NCBI GenBank assembly: GCA_049724395.1
Contig: JAUGWO010000113.1
Coordinates: 62,001 to 126,000 of the forward strand
Direction: 5' to 3'
DNA: 64,000 bases
Source of the DNA: Spongospora subterranea f. sp. subterranea
Taxonomy: Eukaryota > Endomyxa: Phytomyxea > Phytomyxea > Plasmodiophorida
Shown: one piece after another, positions 35,431 to 46,480 of the stretch
Layout: every line of letters starts with the position of its first letter
How positions within the stretch are numbered: position 1 is the first letter of the stretch
Position numbers and translations under genes: made by a program
The notes under the pieces: model-generated
Databases searched by the model: none
The model's input: only the letters and a program-made list of their open reading frames with translations
Told to the model about the DNA's origin: nothing

Positions 35431-36259
35431 CTGACCCGAAGAATTGCGGAATCGACCTCTGAGACTCGACATCTTCCAGACGTTTTTGTCACTGCATGAA
35501 CCCCAGGTCGCAATGAATACTCTATGAAATGCCCGATCGAGAGCATCGACAGAGGCTTGCATATTGATAGCAGCAGATGCATTGCGACGAATCCATCCGC
35601 CATAATCGTATGGGCGTTGGATTTCCAACAACGATCCGTCTATGACAGCACCGACGTCAGGGAAGGCGCGAATTTTCTCAAAGTCAGAAGCCACTGCGAA
35701 TCCATTGTTGACGGGTGGCGGGAAACTGGAGGACACGCTGGGCCCAAACATATCAGGATATCTAGCACCTGTCTGATAAATCAATGATTGTATATCTTTA
35801 AACCGAGTGTATGAAAGTAATCGTGTCGGTACCGTCCAAAGCAAGAGGGTGCTGAGGAAGCCGTGAAAGCAAACAAACCTCGTTGACATTGGTAATAACG
35901 AAGGCTTTGGACACGACAAAAGCAGCGGCAGTTGCAATGAATCCACAGTCTTGGGATAAATACTGCAAGGCCATGGCGGTTCTCATCCTCATTTCGACAT
36001 AAGCATTGCTCGCTGGAATTCCGAGGCCGTTTTCATCGGCGCATCGTTCTAAGCGCTGCACAATGTGGTACAAAGTCGAGCGCGACACCCGTAGATTGTT
36101 CCTGTACCATCCATCGCCGCGGCATGCCTCCACACCTTCAGGACAGTTGCAATCACGTCCATCGGTACAATAAACCCAGCTATATACCTTCCCACACGTT
36201 GTTGCGAATGGTAAAAATGCTCGTCCGGCGCCGCTTGCTGCTACGACCGTCAGCGCCAA
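35425..36259 (-). CDS. PIF/Harbinger DDE transposase (DDE_Tnp_4 type)
   Basis: The N-terminal part (36259-about 35900) has a helix-turn-helix-like LRVSRSTLYHIVQRLER. The C-terminal part (about 35820-35425) has the catalytic signature FPDVGAVIDGSLLEIQRP, then INMQASVDALDRAFHRVF and GSCSDKNVWKMSSLRGRF, the second-Asp block of DDE_Tnp_4. The two parts are in different frames that overlap between 35946 and 35798, so an intron or frame slip lies there. The final Glu region is missing or unrecognised; the element is probably non-autonomous now. Confidence 0.7.
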
Positions 36260-36503
36260 TTGCAGCAGCGGTCGCGTTCAGGCAGGTCATGAAGGCGACG
36301 AGGGGATCCACCATCTGAATCACAGAATTCTTCTCCATCGAGGTGCCGGTTTCGACGCCATCTTAACGACTGCGGTTTGTCGTTGTTTTCAAAAGTGGGG
36401 ATGAGATCAAAACCCCGACACCCCCAGTGGGGTGACCCAAAACCGATATGTGCAAAAATTCGACAACTTCGTACTTCAACCAGTGATGTTACCAAAAGTT
36501 AAT

Positions 36504-36574
36504 GCCTCCAGCAGGGATCGAACCTGCGGCCTTTCGCTTACAAAGCGAATGCACTGCCACTGTGCTATAGAGGC
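36504..36574 (-). tRNA. tRNA-Thr (UGU)
   Basis: A 71-nt cloverleaf on the minus strand: acceptor GCCTCTA paired with TGGAGGC, D stem GCAC/GTGC, anticodon stem TTCGC/GCGAA with loop TTTGTAA (anticodon UGU), T arm GCAGG-TTCGATC-CCTGC. Identical in sequence to the copy at 43561. No intron. A TTTT run lies a few bases downstream on the minus strand. Confidence 0.95.
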
Positions 36575-37430
36575 GATATACGTATTTATTTACATAAACC
36601 CGCTGTGAAGTCGTTGTTCTGGGAGATAGTCAACCATGATTCATCTACAGTAGTACGTTATCTACCCAACAACAATGATGATGAAGTCACTTGTTAAATC
36701 CAATCATTATCGTTAAAGCACATGACCATTCACTATTATCTGCCACTATCGTTAGATTATGATTCCCACCACTCTCAAGATGTGATGGCCTCACGATCGC
36801 CTCAGCCGACGATCAAACCGTCGATTCTAACGACGCTGGACAACCAGCCCAAGCTGATCAACCACACACGACAGTACATGGGCTGATGGAGCAATCTAAA
36901 GGTATCAGCCAATACCCATTTGGGAATTAGACAGTCGGGTGCCCAGCAAATGACTCCGAGAATCCGTCGTAGCGAACTCAATATTGCTCCAATCAATAAA
37001 CTTTGATCAGCAATCATTTTTTCTCATCATGTCAGCGAAGCGATCTTTCGGTACTTTGAGGTTTTGGATCTCAAGCGTCTTGGCCAATTTCGGACCTCTC
37101 ATTGCCGTCGTCGAGGTCGTCGAACATCTTCGACCACCGCTACGGAATCGCCCGCTGACAATAAATCAAAGTGTTCGCAAATTTTGGTCGGCATCTGGCC
37201 CTTGAAAGCGAATTGTTCAGCCTATCCTGCCAGCACGTTCAGCCCGTTGTCATTTTCATTTATCGTTGGTCAAAACACAAGTTTAATCCAAACAGCTCCG
37301 ACCAAGGTCGTTATATTCGATTTACCACATATCGGTATGCTCAACAAGATGTCAAGTTTTACACTCTCGATGCACGTGCGGCTTCAGAAGGCCTATTTCA
37401 TTTTCCTCTTCCAAATGCAGACAACATCCC
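36575..37430. other. no gene confidently recognised
   Basis: Contains a few overlapping frames (for example 37064-37513 and 37171-37455, plus strand) without recognised family. May hold exons of an unidentified gene or decayed transposon DNA. Confidence 0.4.
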
Positions 37431-37431
37431 C

Positions 37432-37629
37432 ACACGCTTTCAATCCTATACTTGAACAGCATTTTGACCTCTATCTGACTAGTCCTAAGGTCTTATCAGA
37501 TTGGGAGATGTGAATAACATCAATTGATAGTAGCGATTTCAGATGATTATAAATCAAAGGAGGCTTACGATGCGTTCTCAAATAGAGTTCAAAATGCTGT
37601 TCAAGTATAGGATTGAATGCGTGTTGAAG
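37432..37629. repeat. short inverted repeat pair
   Basis: About 48 bp at 37432-37480 (containing CAATCCTATACTTGAACAGC) recur in reverse complement at about 37578-37629 with only a few mismatches, separated by about 100 bp. It could be a small MITE or part of the foldback class seen elsewhere in the window. Confidence 0.6.
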
Positions 37630-37689
37630 TAGATAGGCTGCATAAAATTTTGTTGTTCGCTTTTGACAATCAATTAGCATCATCCACCA

Positions 37690-40600
37690 GGCGTGAATGG
37701 ATACACACTGAAAAGTGTGTGTGCTTCACGACGTCTGTACGCTCGAGGTGATCACTTGCGGTCGACTTACAGACGTGTGATGACCAAACTATAGTTCAAA
37801 GAGTTCTGAATTTATAATTAGGATCGCACAGCTGTACGCCCGATTAACGGCATACGCTGCCCGTTGCCCGAATTACCCGACAGGTAATACACTCCCCCCG
37901 TTGAAACGAACCAACAATCGAGAGAAAAATGCTTGAACCAAACCCGGGACATCTTCGGCGATGATGTCGTGCGGGTTCCCAAGTAGCGTCGGAAACTTCA
38001 AAACCAAAATATATTTGAAATTATGCCAGTACTTCGGCGACTGTTTGCTCTTAAACAGATAGTCGTAGTGGATGACTTTGTTCGGTTGTTCATCGTGAAT
38101 CTCATTTCCGAACGGACGCGGAATAATTTTACCTCTCACGCGAAGACAGTGTAAACAGTGCAGAGCGAAATCGTTCACTGTCGACTTCAATTTGGCCACC
38201 AGAAATGCTTGGCGATTGTGGCAAGCGTGGCGTCGCGAACAAGATGAGCTGAAAGTCCCATGTGGGCGATAACACAAATGCGGATCTGTAAAGGCTCTGT
38301 AGGAATCCATATCTGATTGTCGCGGGTCTTCCACGCCATTTCAGTCGCGTCGATGACCAGTTCGATGTCGTCGTTCAAGATGAAAACACGGCCATCGTGT
38401 GAGCGATTTGAAGAATGAATAAAATCTGACTGGGTTCTAACGATTTCAATAAGCGTTGGCCAAACAAAAGATTCGCTGAATTGGTAATCGTCGAACGAGA
38501 TGCGGAGACGCTTGGCTTTAATGATTGCGTCGTCGCCGTTCGGTTTGACTGGGACGCCCCATCGGGTCCCGAGATCAGCCCAGACGTTGACTTCAACAGC
38601 CGTGTGCTGGATGTCGAAATTATATTGAGGGAGCTGTATTTCCCATCGAGCGAGGCGGTCCTCTGAGTGACGAGAAATTGAAGATGTTCGTGATGTTGGG
38701 TCGGGGATGTAGAACAAGTTACGATGATCGGTAAATATTGTAAATGGGTGCTGGGTCTGAAGGAAATGTTTTAAACGATGGACCCCTTCAACGATAGGGA
38801 ATACCTCTTTCTCTATCGTTGCTCAGAGCAGTTGACTTCCCTTAAACGAGCCACTGATGAAAACTAATGGTTCATGTTGCTGTTTCGAGAATTCTTTACC
38901 TATGTCGTTGAGCGGGATCTGTGTTAGGAAACTGACCAAAAACCGTTCAAAGTATCAGGAAAGAAGCATAGTCTCCAGTCGTCCTTAACGTGGGCCATTG
39001 GTTATTAACTTGGTGAGAACTTGCTTGAACTCGGAACAACAATTGGCATGTTCAGACGTCCACCCCCCTTGATGGACAAGATTGACGAGTCGCAACTGTG
39101 TTTGCTTGAATCAATCGACAATTTTGGAGCAGCGGACTAGTAGTCTCTGCAAAGGGTCGATCAATTGTGCATAACGTGGTATATTCCCTCGTATCCAGTT
39201 GATGGAGCACAAGAACTGCTGTAAATCCGCTGGGACGTTAAGAGTTGCTAATGCGGATACCTTATCTGGGTCGAATGACGTCCCTTCAGCTGAAATAACG
39301 CGACCGCACCATTTGACTGTGTTCTTATAGAGATGACATCGATTCGGATTGGGCTTGATGCCGAAGCGAGCCAAAAGGCCAAGAAGCTTGTTGAGCAAAT
39401 GAAAATAATCATTGTTGCTTTGCGCATAACCCAACAGGTCATCAACCCACAGTAAGACGCCATTATACAGGAGATCGCCTAAAACCTCTTGCTTTCCCGC
39501 TTGAAACGCGAAAACGACGTCGGCCAATCCGTGTATGATTCTTCTTGGCGTGTAGACTGCTTCTTCATGGGTCATGAAAGAACAGCGTTCCCGCGATTCG
39601 GGATGTTGGGGAAACTGCCAGTAGCCTTTAAAGGTGTCCAGCAATATATATATCGATGAGTTACGTAGGTAATTGAGGATGATATCTATATGTGGCATCG
39701 GTCAAATTGTTCGTTCTGATCGGCTGTTCACATCTTTGGTGTCAATGCATAGACGATGACCACGAACGGACGTGTCCTTTTTGTCGATTACCAGGCAAGC
39801 TCGTGTGGATTGCGGTAGATGAATCCGTTCTGCTCCAGATCGGCGGTGTGCTTGTGCATGAAATCTTGATGAACTGGGGAATATCGGCGGGCGCGAGCAC
39901 GGTAATGGGGACAGTCTGCTTTGAAATGGATTTTCATAGCTGAAACCTTTACCGACGGGTCGTTGCCCAGTTTAGTTCTCCACACGTCTTCGTGTCGATA
40001 CACGATCTCACGGAGACGATCTTTGAATTCGTTCGTCAGTCCTTCGGCTAATGCACGATCAATCATCATGTCCATTGATTGGTGTACCTCGCTTGTAGAT
40101 GATTCGCCTATTTCAACGAGGTAGGCGTCTCTCGCGTTCCGATGATCATGTTCCGCTTTATACGAAGTTTGGTGGAGATGTCATAATCGGCGTCATCGTC
40201 GATCGTGGGTTCTTCCACGTCCAGATGATTTTTAGATATATTGACCAGACGTTCGATCAACAGCGTATATGGATCAATAAGCAATGCGACATGTTCGGGC
40301 TGACCGATCAGAATGATATCGTCAGACAGGTCCTGTGCAATAATGTACCACTGGCGTCCCCGTAAACTACATGTTTTGCCGGTCGACGTTGTCAACGTCA
40401 AATCCAGTTTGGCAGTGGCGACGATTGTGATGTTCTTGGACGCTTGTTCCGCTCTCGTTCAAACCTTGTGGACATCCGGGGCAACGACATCAGACCAACC
40501 TAAGCTGCGATGGCAGGAACGACCCCGTTCACACAACAAGGCAGCTCTAGCCCTCATTGAATCGGTAGCTGCGAATCAAACGAGAAATATGGTGCCCAGT

Positions 40601-40720
40601 ACGGCTGTGTTCATCAGCACTACAGACAGTTGCTTTTTCTGGTGTCGGTTGTCGCCACCATATCAAGGAGTTATTGATGAGGAGGTAGAGCTCGTTGTCT
40701 CCCCATCTAAGTAGCATTAC
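37690..40720 (-). mobile_element. Ty3/gypsy fossil (protease, RT, RNase H end, integrase)
   Basis: Largest gypsy copy in the window, minus strand. Parts in order: aspartic-protease-like end (about 40400-40130), RT start (about 40075-39790, with RYSPVHQDFMHKHTADLEQ), RT palm (39698-39111, with DTFKGYWQFPQHPESRERCS, LLWVDDLLGYAQ and VKWCGRVISAEG), RNase H end and integrase zinc-binding region (38717-38187, with ATLATIAKHFWWPN and CLHCLRVRG), and integrase core (to about 37873). The VKWCGRVIS type of RT is typical of a gypsy lineage found in oomycetes and early fungi. A purine run (ACGGGGGGAGTG, minus strand) at about 37885-37896 followed by TGTATTACC looks like a polypurine tract and the start of the 3' LTR. 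Several breaks; no 5' LTR recognised. Confidence 0.85.
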
Positions 40721-41210
40721 TTATCACCCGTCTATTTCATGACCACGAACATATCTCCATCCCACCGAAATCAACGACAGACATTCCCAGATACAAATGA
40801 CACTCTGATGTCAAGGGCGATTCTTGCCTGCTCAAGACACAAATACGAGATTCTCGTGTAGGTGTGCAGTCGCAGCTCTTCAGAGAAACTGGACTTCGAC
40901 CATGTCATCCGTCGATTGCAAGAAAACGAGAATCGCCAGACCCCGAAAAGTCAGCAGGGCGCCTTCCAAATCGTCGTTCCCGCGACTCTGCAGCTTTTGC
41001 TTTGGGGGAGAAGATAGGTGTTGGGGTGCAAGCACCCAGAGCTGACGCTGAAATCACTGTTCCATTTGGTTGGCAACGGAAACGCCAGTAAATAACAGAC
41101 CGCAAGCGCGATTTTATCATTTGGCTTCTAGCTCACGATTCGGAAGATTTCTGGGGCCGACAATCCGTACCCAGTAGGTCGCTTGTTTTGATAAAGGACA
41201 ACGTCACTAA
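40721..41210. other. upstream region of the PrsW-like gene; short ORFs
   Basis: A 75-codon plus-strand frame (40864-41091) reads SPDPEKSAGRLPNRRSRDSA and ADAEITVPFGWQRKRQ before its stop. It has a basic, mitochondrial-presequence-like flavour but no recognised family. Confidence 0.3.
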
Positions 41211-41214
41211 AAAC

Positions 41215-42514
41215 ATGGCAACTATTGTTAGTGTGCACCCCCCCGAATCGGAAACCCAAGATGGGCTCAGCGTTTCTCCTCCGACCCGAACGCTAAGCGG
41301 TTTGGCCCACGCCCAGATCGCCATGTTCGTGGCGCTATATATCATGTTGATCGCATCCAACTTGAAATGGATCTGGGCGTTTCCTCTGTATATATCGCCG
41401 GTCCCGATGCTGCTCTTCCTCAGTAGGCGGCAGCAGCAATTTATCGGCTCCAGCGATATCGTGACACGATTTACGCTGGGGTTCTGCTGTGGGCCGCTCA
41501 TCTTCTTCCTTTCCGTCCTCATCATATATACGTTCGTGGACGTCCTAGATAGAAATTCGTCTAACATTCCTCCTATATCTTTGATGATCATCGTGTTCAC
41601 ATTCTTGGTCTCGTTTGAAGAATACTTCAAATTTCTTGGTACCCTAGCAATGTTTGCCTGCCGAAGTCCTCCGACTGATCGTGCCAAATTGTCGACAGCT
41701 ATTCGATCGGGGTTTCGTCGCTGCATTGAACTCGATCGTGCTCAAACGATGTGCGAGATTCGATCCGGTTTGTTCACCTCGGCGTCGTTGAGTTCCGGGT
41801 ACGCTACCGTCGTAGGTCGGTGTTATAGCAACACCCATCCCATCACCCATTCAATTGGTTTGTGCATATTGCACTGCCGTGCGTTGCACCACGTTAATAC
41901 CACTATGGACGGCACGCCTCGCCTGTTTCCAAACCCATGTTCAAATGCAAATCCCGCAATTGGCACCAATTATTCTGTGTAAACGACAAATCTCGCGGTT
42001 TTCAACAACACGACACAGTAACACAACCGTGTTCCACTTGATGATATGGCAGGATTATGTTTCCTATGTTGGTTTCCGTAACGGTATCGCCAGATGATCG
42101 TCATTGCCAACGCTAACGTTCACGTCTGGTATAGCGTTCATCGTCAACCTGATCTTTTTCATCAATCTGACGTGGGGCACAAACCTGGCCTGGATCATAT
42201 ACGTGCTCTTGCTCTATGTCCCCATCCATGTACTATCCGGTATGTTTATGGGGATCGGATTCGGGCGTCAGTTCGTCCTCAATCTTGCCAACGCCTTCCC
42301 GTTCTATTTGCTGGTCCCGATCGGGGTCCGTGTTCTGCATCTGTTCCTAACGTATCTGATTCTCGTGTCATCTGACGACGGCTCTGGCGTGTTGCTTGCG
42401 TTCGTGTTCGCTATCAGCGTGCTGGCTCTGTCATATTACACTATAAGGCGAATGGCGATGGCGTTGCCAGAAACGTTTAGAGAGGACGCAGGCTATTTCC
42501 AACTTCTCATCTAG
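41215..42514 (+). CDS. PrsW-like multi-span membrane protease (tentative)
   Basis: Starts at ATG 41215 with about 35 soluble residues, then a series of membrane spans. Features pointing to the PrsW/CAAX-like intramembrane protease group are FEEYFKFLG (EExxK-type motif after a span), SASLSSGYATVV, a later IPLWTARLACFQTH segment, and VPIHVLSGMFMGIGFGRQF with LLVPIGVRVLHLFLTYL. The second half is in another frame: the first change lies near 41800-41820, and an intron is likely between 42000 and 42110. The family match is by motif order only; a catalytic His in the PLH position is replaced by Trp in the readable frame, which weakens the protease call. Stop at 42512-42514. Confidence 0.4.
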
Positions 42515-43560
42515 AAATTGTTCCCATCATAAAAAGGACTCTGATCACAGGTTTCTACTGTATTGAATGGCGTTTTGAACAACACAAAGCAAATATAGCG
42601 ATATGGGAGTACACTCTAATGCATCATCGCCCTTCCAGGTAAGTCTGCTAACTTGGTACAGTAATCTTGTGTATGGCATCAAAGTTGGCCCATGCATATT
42701 GGTCGCTATCCAGTTTTGCTCCATGACTCCTGGGACCCGTTGCTTATTTTGTTCTGTAAATTACTTAATGGAGGAACCCACGCTGCAGATCATGGGTGCT
42801 TAATTTCTGTAAAGTCGCAACAAGCGAACACATCGGCGGTGTTCCGTTTTAGAATTGTAGAAAGTTGAATGATTTGATGGGCATGCACTAGTGCAGTTGG
42901 AAAATTTGATACGTAACACTTGTTTTTTAATTCATCTGGCTGACCGACACAACAGCGCCCGTTTGACCTGGAGTACATTGCGGTTGGAAGATTCAAGATT
43001 GAAATGAAGACTGCCAAAAAAACCGGCCATGATTCACAAGTGGGCAGGCATTTCTGCGTTGAAATCGGATCACGGTCACTGTGAACATGCAGGGAATTTC
43101 CGAGTCGATGAAACAAAACATGCCATCCGACACAGCGTAGAACTCAACGTCGGAACATCGACAAACGGTCTGGACGAAACTGAACATGGAATAACTAGGG
43201 ATCAAAATCACAATGTTCAACAATTGTGGTAGAGCATGAAGTTGATAACTCTTGGGCATTTACTATATGACATTGAGGATCGGTTTTTTTTGGCGGTATT
43301 CCATGGTTCAGGACCAGGAACCGCAGAAATCATATTTTTACCGGGGCGTTCTCTTCCAAGAAAAAGTCGAAATTAGTCAAGGCAACCGACCTCTTCACCG
43401 ACCTCATCATCAACGATTGAGCATGACTATGGCCAGAAATAAAAGGCGATAATTTGTGTTCTCATGGTCGTGATGGATGTTGGAAGAAGTCCAGCCTGCT
43501 AAGGACTGAATAAAGCACCTGCTTGATCAAACTGTTTGAAGCGCAAAGTTAACATATCAA
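42515..43560. other. intergenic, nothing recognised
   Basis: Only short frames on both strands; no family, RNA gene or repeat recognised before the tRNA. Confidence 0.5.
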
Positions 43561-43631
43561 GCCTCTATAGCACAGTGGCAGTGCATTCGCTTTGTAAGCG
43601 AAAGGCCGCAGGTTCGATCCCTGCTGGAGGC
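43561..43631 (+). tRNA. tRNA-Thr (UGU), second copy
   Basis: Identical over all 71 nt to the tRNA at 36504-36574, in the opposite orientation 7 kb away. The flanks differ beyond a base or two, so the pair is not part of a long recent duplication. Confidence 0.95.
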
Positions 43632-43635
43632 ATCG

Positions 43636-43640
43636 TTTTT
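43636..43640 (+). terminator. Pol III terminator of tRNA-Thr
   Basis: A run of five T four bases after the tRNA 3' end, the usual Pol III stop signal; a second T run follows at about 43646-43651. Confidence 0.7.
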
Positions 43641-43884
43641 CCACGTTTTTTGAGTTTTTGTCAAAAAAGTCAAGGCTAGTTTGCTTTAATTTCCTTGGTC
43701 GTCGAACAGAGAATCGTGCGATCGAATGTTGTCGACTATAGCGTACTATATGGGCTTCGTATGCAGTTTCTTCTCAAGCGCACGATCCTCTTCGGTTTCG
43801 CTAAATTCAAATCCACTCATGAAATAGATTGACCTTTCTGAGGAATACACTCGCATTGACAATGTCAGCCCTGGATAAAGTCAT

Positions 43885-44135
43885 TACGGAAAGCGACATC
43901 CATGGGACGGAATTGTCGTCCTCGGGCACAGGAGATGAAACAACGTATCTGGGTGGAACAAGCGTGTTATGGCAGACACGTTGGCGAAATGCATTACGAG
44001 GAAGATATTATTCCCCAAGGAATAGTATCTTGTGGTGACGTATCTGCCATAACACGCTTGTTCCAACCAATATACGTTGTTCCGCTCCTCTGCCCAAACA
44101 CGGAACTTCCGTCCCATGGAAAGCAGCTCGTTAAT
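43885..44135. repeat. foldback with nearly no loop, coding-fragment arms
   Basis: Arms at about 43890-44008 and 44012-44130 are inverted copies with substitutions and small indels; shared blocks include GGAACAAGCGTGTTATGGCA and the CATGGGACGGAA end. Both arms read a similar peptide (EQACYGRHVGEMHYEED in the plus arm, EQACYGRYVTTRYYS in the minus arm), so they derive from one coding fragment. A transcript would form a long, nearly loopless hairpin. Confidence 0.75.
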
Positions 44136-44146
44136 ATGCTCTGACA

Positions 44147-44315
44147 ATCACCCTTCATTGGACAGATATATGGAACCGACTGCGTTGAGGCGCGCAGCTA
44201 CGATGGCAACGGCATCGGGGTCGACTGCCCCTGTGTAAAGACGACCCAACAACACACGAACGTGGTGATCATTGGCAAATCGGTTCCATATATCTGTTCA
44301 ATGAAGGATAACTAT
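44147..44315. repeat. second foldback, about 35-bp arms
   Basis: The block with CAGATATATGGAACCGA at 44161-44177 recurs in reverse complement near 44281-44297, flanked by mirrored TCATT and AATGA segments. The spacer is about 95 bp. It lies immediately beside the previous foldback. Confidence 0.65.
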
Positions 44316-44621
44316 GAGACCATATGTCATATTCAATGAGCAAATCGCTTGTTTAACAGGGGTGGAGTCCCAGTATGCTTGTCTCGATTGTGTCGACGAA
44401 TTGACCGAGAGTGGGGATTTAGAACATATTGGCAATTCCAGCAGATTAAAATAGACGAATCAGCTATGAAATTTATGGGCCCAGCACGCCACTGAATGAT
44501 GGTAAATACAGAAAGGCTGTTGGGGAACCTCCCGCCGCTTCAGAGGAACAGTGAATCTGCCAACTGAAATAGTGCACTGGAATTCGAAGCTAATGGTCTA
44601 GAAGGCTATCCAAGCCCTACT

Positions 44622-44893
44622 CATCATCAATTGAAGAGGTTAAACACGATAAGGTCGCCAGAGGCTATCTACAATCATTTATCGGACCTGTATACATAGG
44701 CGGTGCGCTAGACAACAAAACTACAACCACAACGTGGTGAGGGCCGCCTTGTAGCCTGGCGACACTCGCTGCGTAGTGGTAAGCTTCGTTCTTATGTAGC
44801 TTTCTTGTCAAGCGCACCGTTTAGGTATATGGGTCCGATAGATGATAGTGGATAGCCTCTGGCCACTTTATCGTATTTAACCTCTTCAGCTGA
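44622..44893. repeat. third foldback, about 85-bp arms
   Basis: Arms about 44622-44705 and 44805-44893 share GAAGAGGTTAAA/TTTAACCTCTTC, CCAGAGGCTATC/GATAGCCTCTGG and GGTGCGCT/AGCGCACC as inverted copies with mismatches. The spacer is about 100 bp. The third such structure within 1 kb. Confidence 0.7.
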
Positions 44894-45751
44894 TGATGCG
44901 TCGGGCTTGGATTGCCTGCTGGGCCCTAATAGCTCTGAATGCCGGCGTTCAAGTTGGCAACGTCACTGTTTCCCTGAAGCTGCGGGAGTTTCTCCTCAGC
45001 GATTACCAGTATTCAGTAGCGTGCTGGGCCTATAACCAATCAAATGGAACAGTGGCGTCATCTCTGGGTGCTTGAGCCGACACATATCTCGAGTTTCCCC
45101 CCAAACGGCCTCTTTTGGTCGGCTGATCACACGGTCTAAGACAATCTCTGAAGAACTGACAATTCTAATATGGTAATGTTGTTTCATTTCACCCTTTGTT
45201 GTTCTGTGTACTCTAAATTGCATTTGAGAATAGACAAAATTGGCACACGCAAATCTTACCATGAGAGTTTGAATTTTAACCTGAGGGTTCTACCCTCAAA
45301 CTTGTACTTACGCCAAATACTAGCCGTCGACGTTGTTTTTAGGTGTCAAACAACATTTATCACTGAAACATGGAAACAGGTCGTTGTTGTCAGAAATGTC
45401 GACCAGTACGAGAGGCTTCATGCGTTTCATTAATGCTCCCGGCTTTTCTGAGATGCACATTGAGATGTTATAAAATACTCCTATCCAAGATTATTGTTAT
45501 CTGGATCATTCGCAACAATTGTATGTTGACAAAGCGGAAATATGGTGGATAGACGAGGGGAAGGGCGTAAACGCGACTGTATCGGTCATCAAAACAAGGC
45601 CATGATTGATCCCCTGAAAAAAACAGTTTGTCTCTCCACTCCAACAAATGTAGTTGGCTCGTGATTCGAATAACGTTTTGCCCCGGATTAAGCGCGAGAA
45701 CGATGAACGAGCAGCATGGACATACCTCAAAGTTTATTCGCAGTACATACC
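44894..45751. other. no gene recognised
   Basis: A 60-codon frame at 44893-45075 starts with a hydrophobic, signal-peptide-like stretch (RAWIACWALIALNAGVQ) but is too short to call. The rest shows nothing recognisable until the minisatellite. Confidence 0.4.
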
Positions 45752-46215
45752 AACACACCTCAATGTTGATTCGCAGTACCAACACACCTCAATGTTGATT
45801 CGCAGTACCAGCACACCTCAATGTTGATTCGCAGTACCAACACACCTCAATGTTGATTCGCAGTACCAACACACCTCAATGTTGATTCGCAGTACCAACA
45901 CACCTCAATGTTGATTCGCAGTACCAACACACCTCAATGTTGATTCGCAGTACCAACACACCTCAATGTTGATTCGCAGTACCAACACACCTCAATGTTG
46001 ATTCGCAGTACCAGCACACCTCAATGTTGATTCGCAGTACCAACACACCTCAATGTTGATTCGCAGTACCAACACACCTCAATGTTGATTCGCAGTACCA
46101 ACACACCTCAATGTTGATTCGCAGTACCAGCACACCTCAATGTTGATTCGCAGTACCAACACACCTCAATGTTGATTCGCAGTACCAACACACCTCAATG
46201 TTTACTCGCAGTACC
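45752..46215 (+). repeat. 29-bp minisatellite, 16 copies
   Basis: Sixteen head-to-tail copies of a 29-bp unit beginning AACACACCTCAATGTTGATT and ending CGCAGTACC, with one degenerate copy before it (about 45720-45751). Copies are nearly identical: copies 3, 10 and 14 carry AGCACA in place of AACACA, and the last copy has TTTACTC in place of TTGATTC. Period 29 keeps shifting the reading frame, so it is not a coding repeat. It ends 265 bp upstream of the ferredoxin reductase start. Confidence 0.95.
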
Positions 46216-46480
46216 AACACCCACGTTCTGGACTCAATTTCGTGAGGCGGCGCCCGTAACCAGCTCTATCTGTCTATCAGCATTTCGCAGTCAGATTCCA
46301 GTCAATTTGGCCATCGACGCAACCCGTGTTCCACTCATGGACATGGTACACCAGTAACACCACGCACGGTGTAACACACGGAATTACCCAACTACAGTAC
46401 GCACTTTTGCCCTGTCTGTGATTTCTGCAAAGTTCCGTCAAACTTTGACGTCTCTGATCAATGCGTGATTTATTGGCGAG

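Larger units (their letters stand above)
35160..36490. mobile_element. PIF/Harbinger DNA transposon with terminal inverted repeats
   Basis: About 1.3-kb class II element. The left end carries TTGAAGTGGGGAGTTGTCGA (about 35181-35200) continuing into ATTTTTGC; the right end (about 36455-36487) has the reverse complement GCAAAAATTCGACAACTTC. Inside are two convergent genes, a Myb/SANT-like protein (+) and a DDE transposase (-), the usual pair of PIF/Harbinger elements. The right end lies about 20 bp from a tRNA gene. The 3-bp target duplication typical of the family was not resolved. Confidence 0.72.

Noticed and set aside
45752-46215. CRISPR-like array
   Set aside because: The 29-bp units are directly adjacent with no unique spacers, and the genome is eukaryotic; it is a minisatellite.
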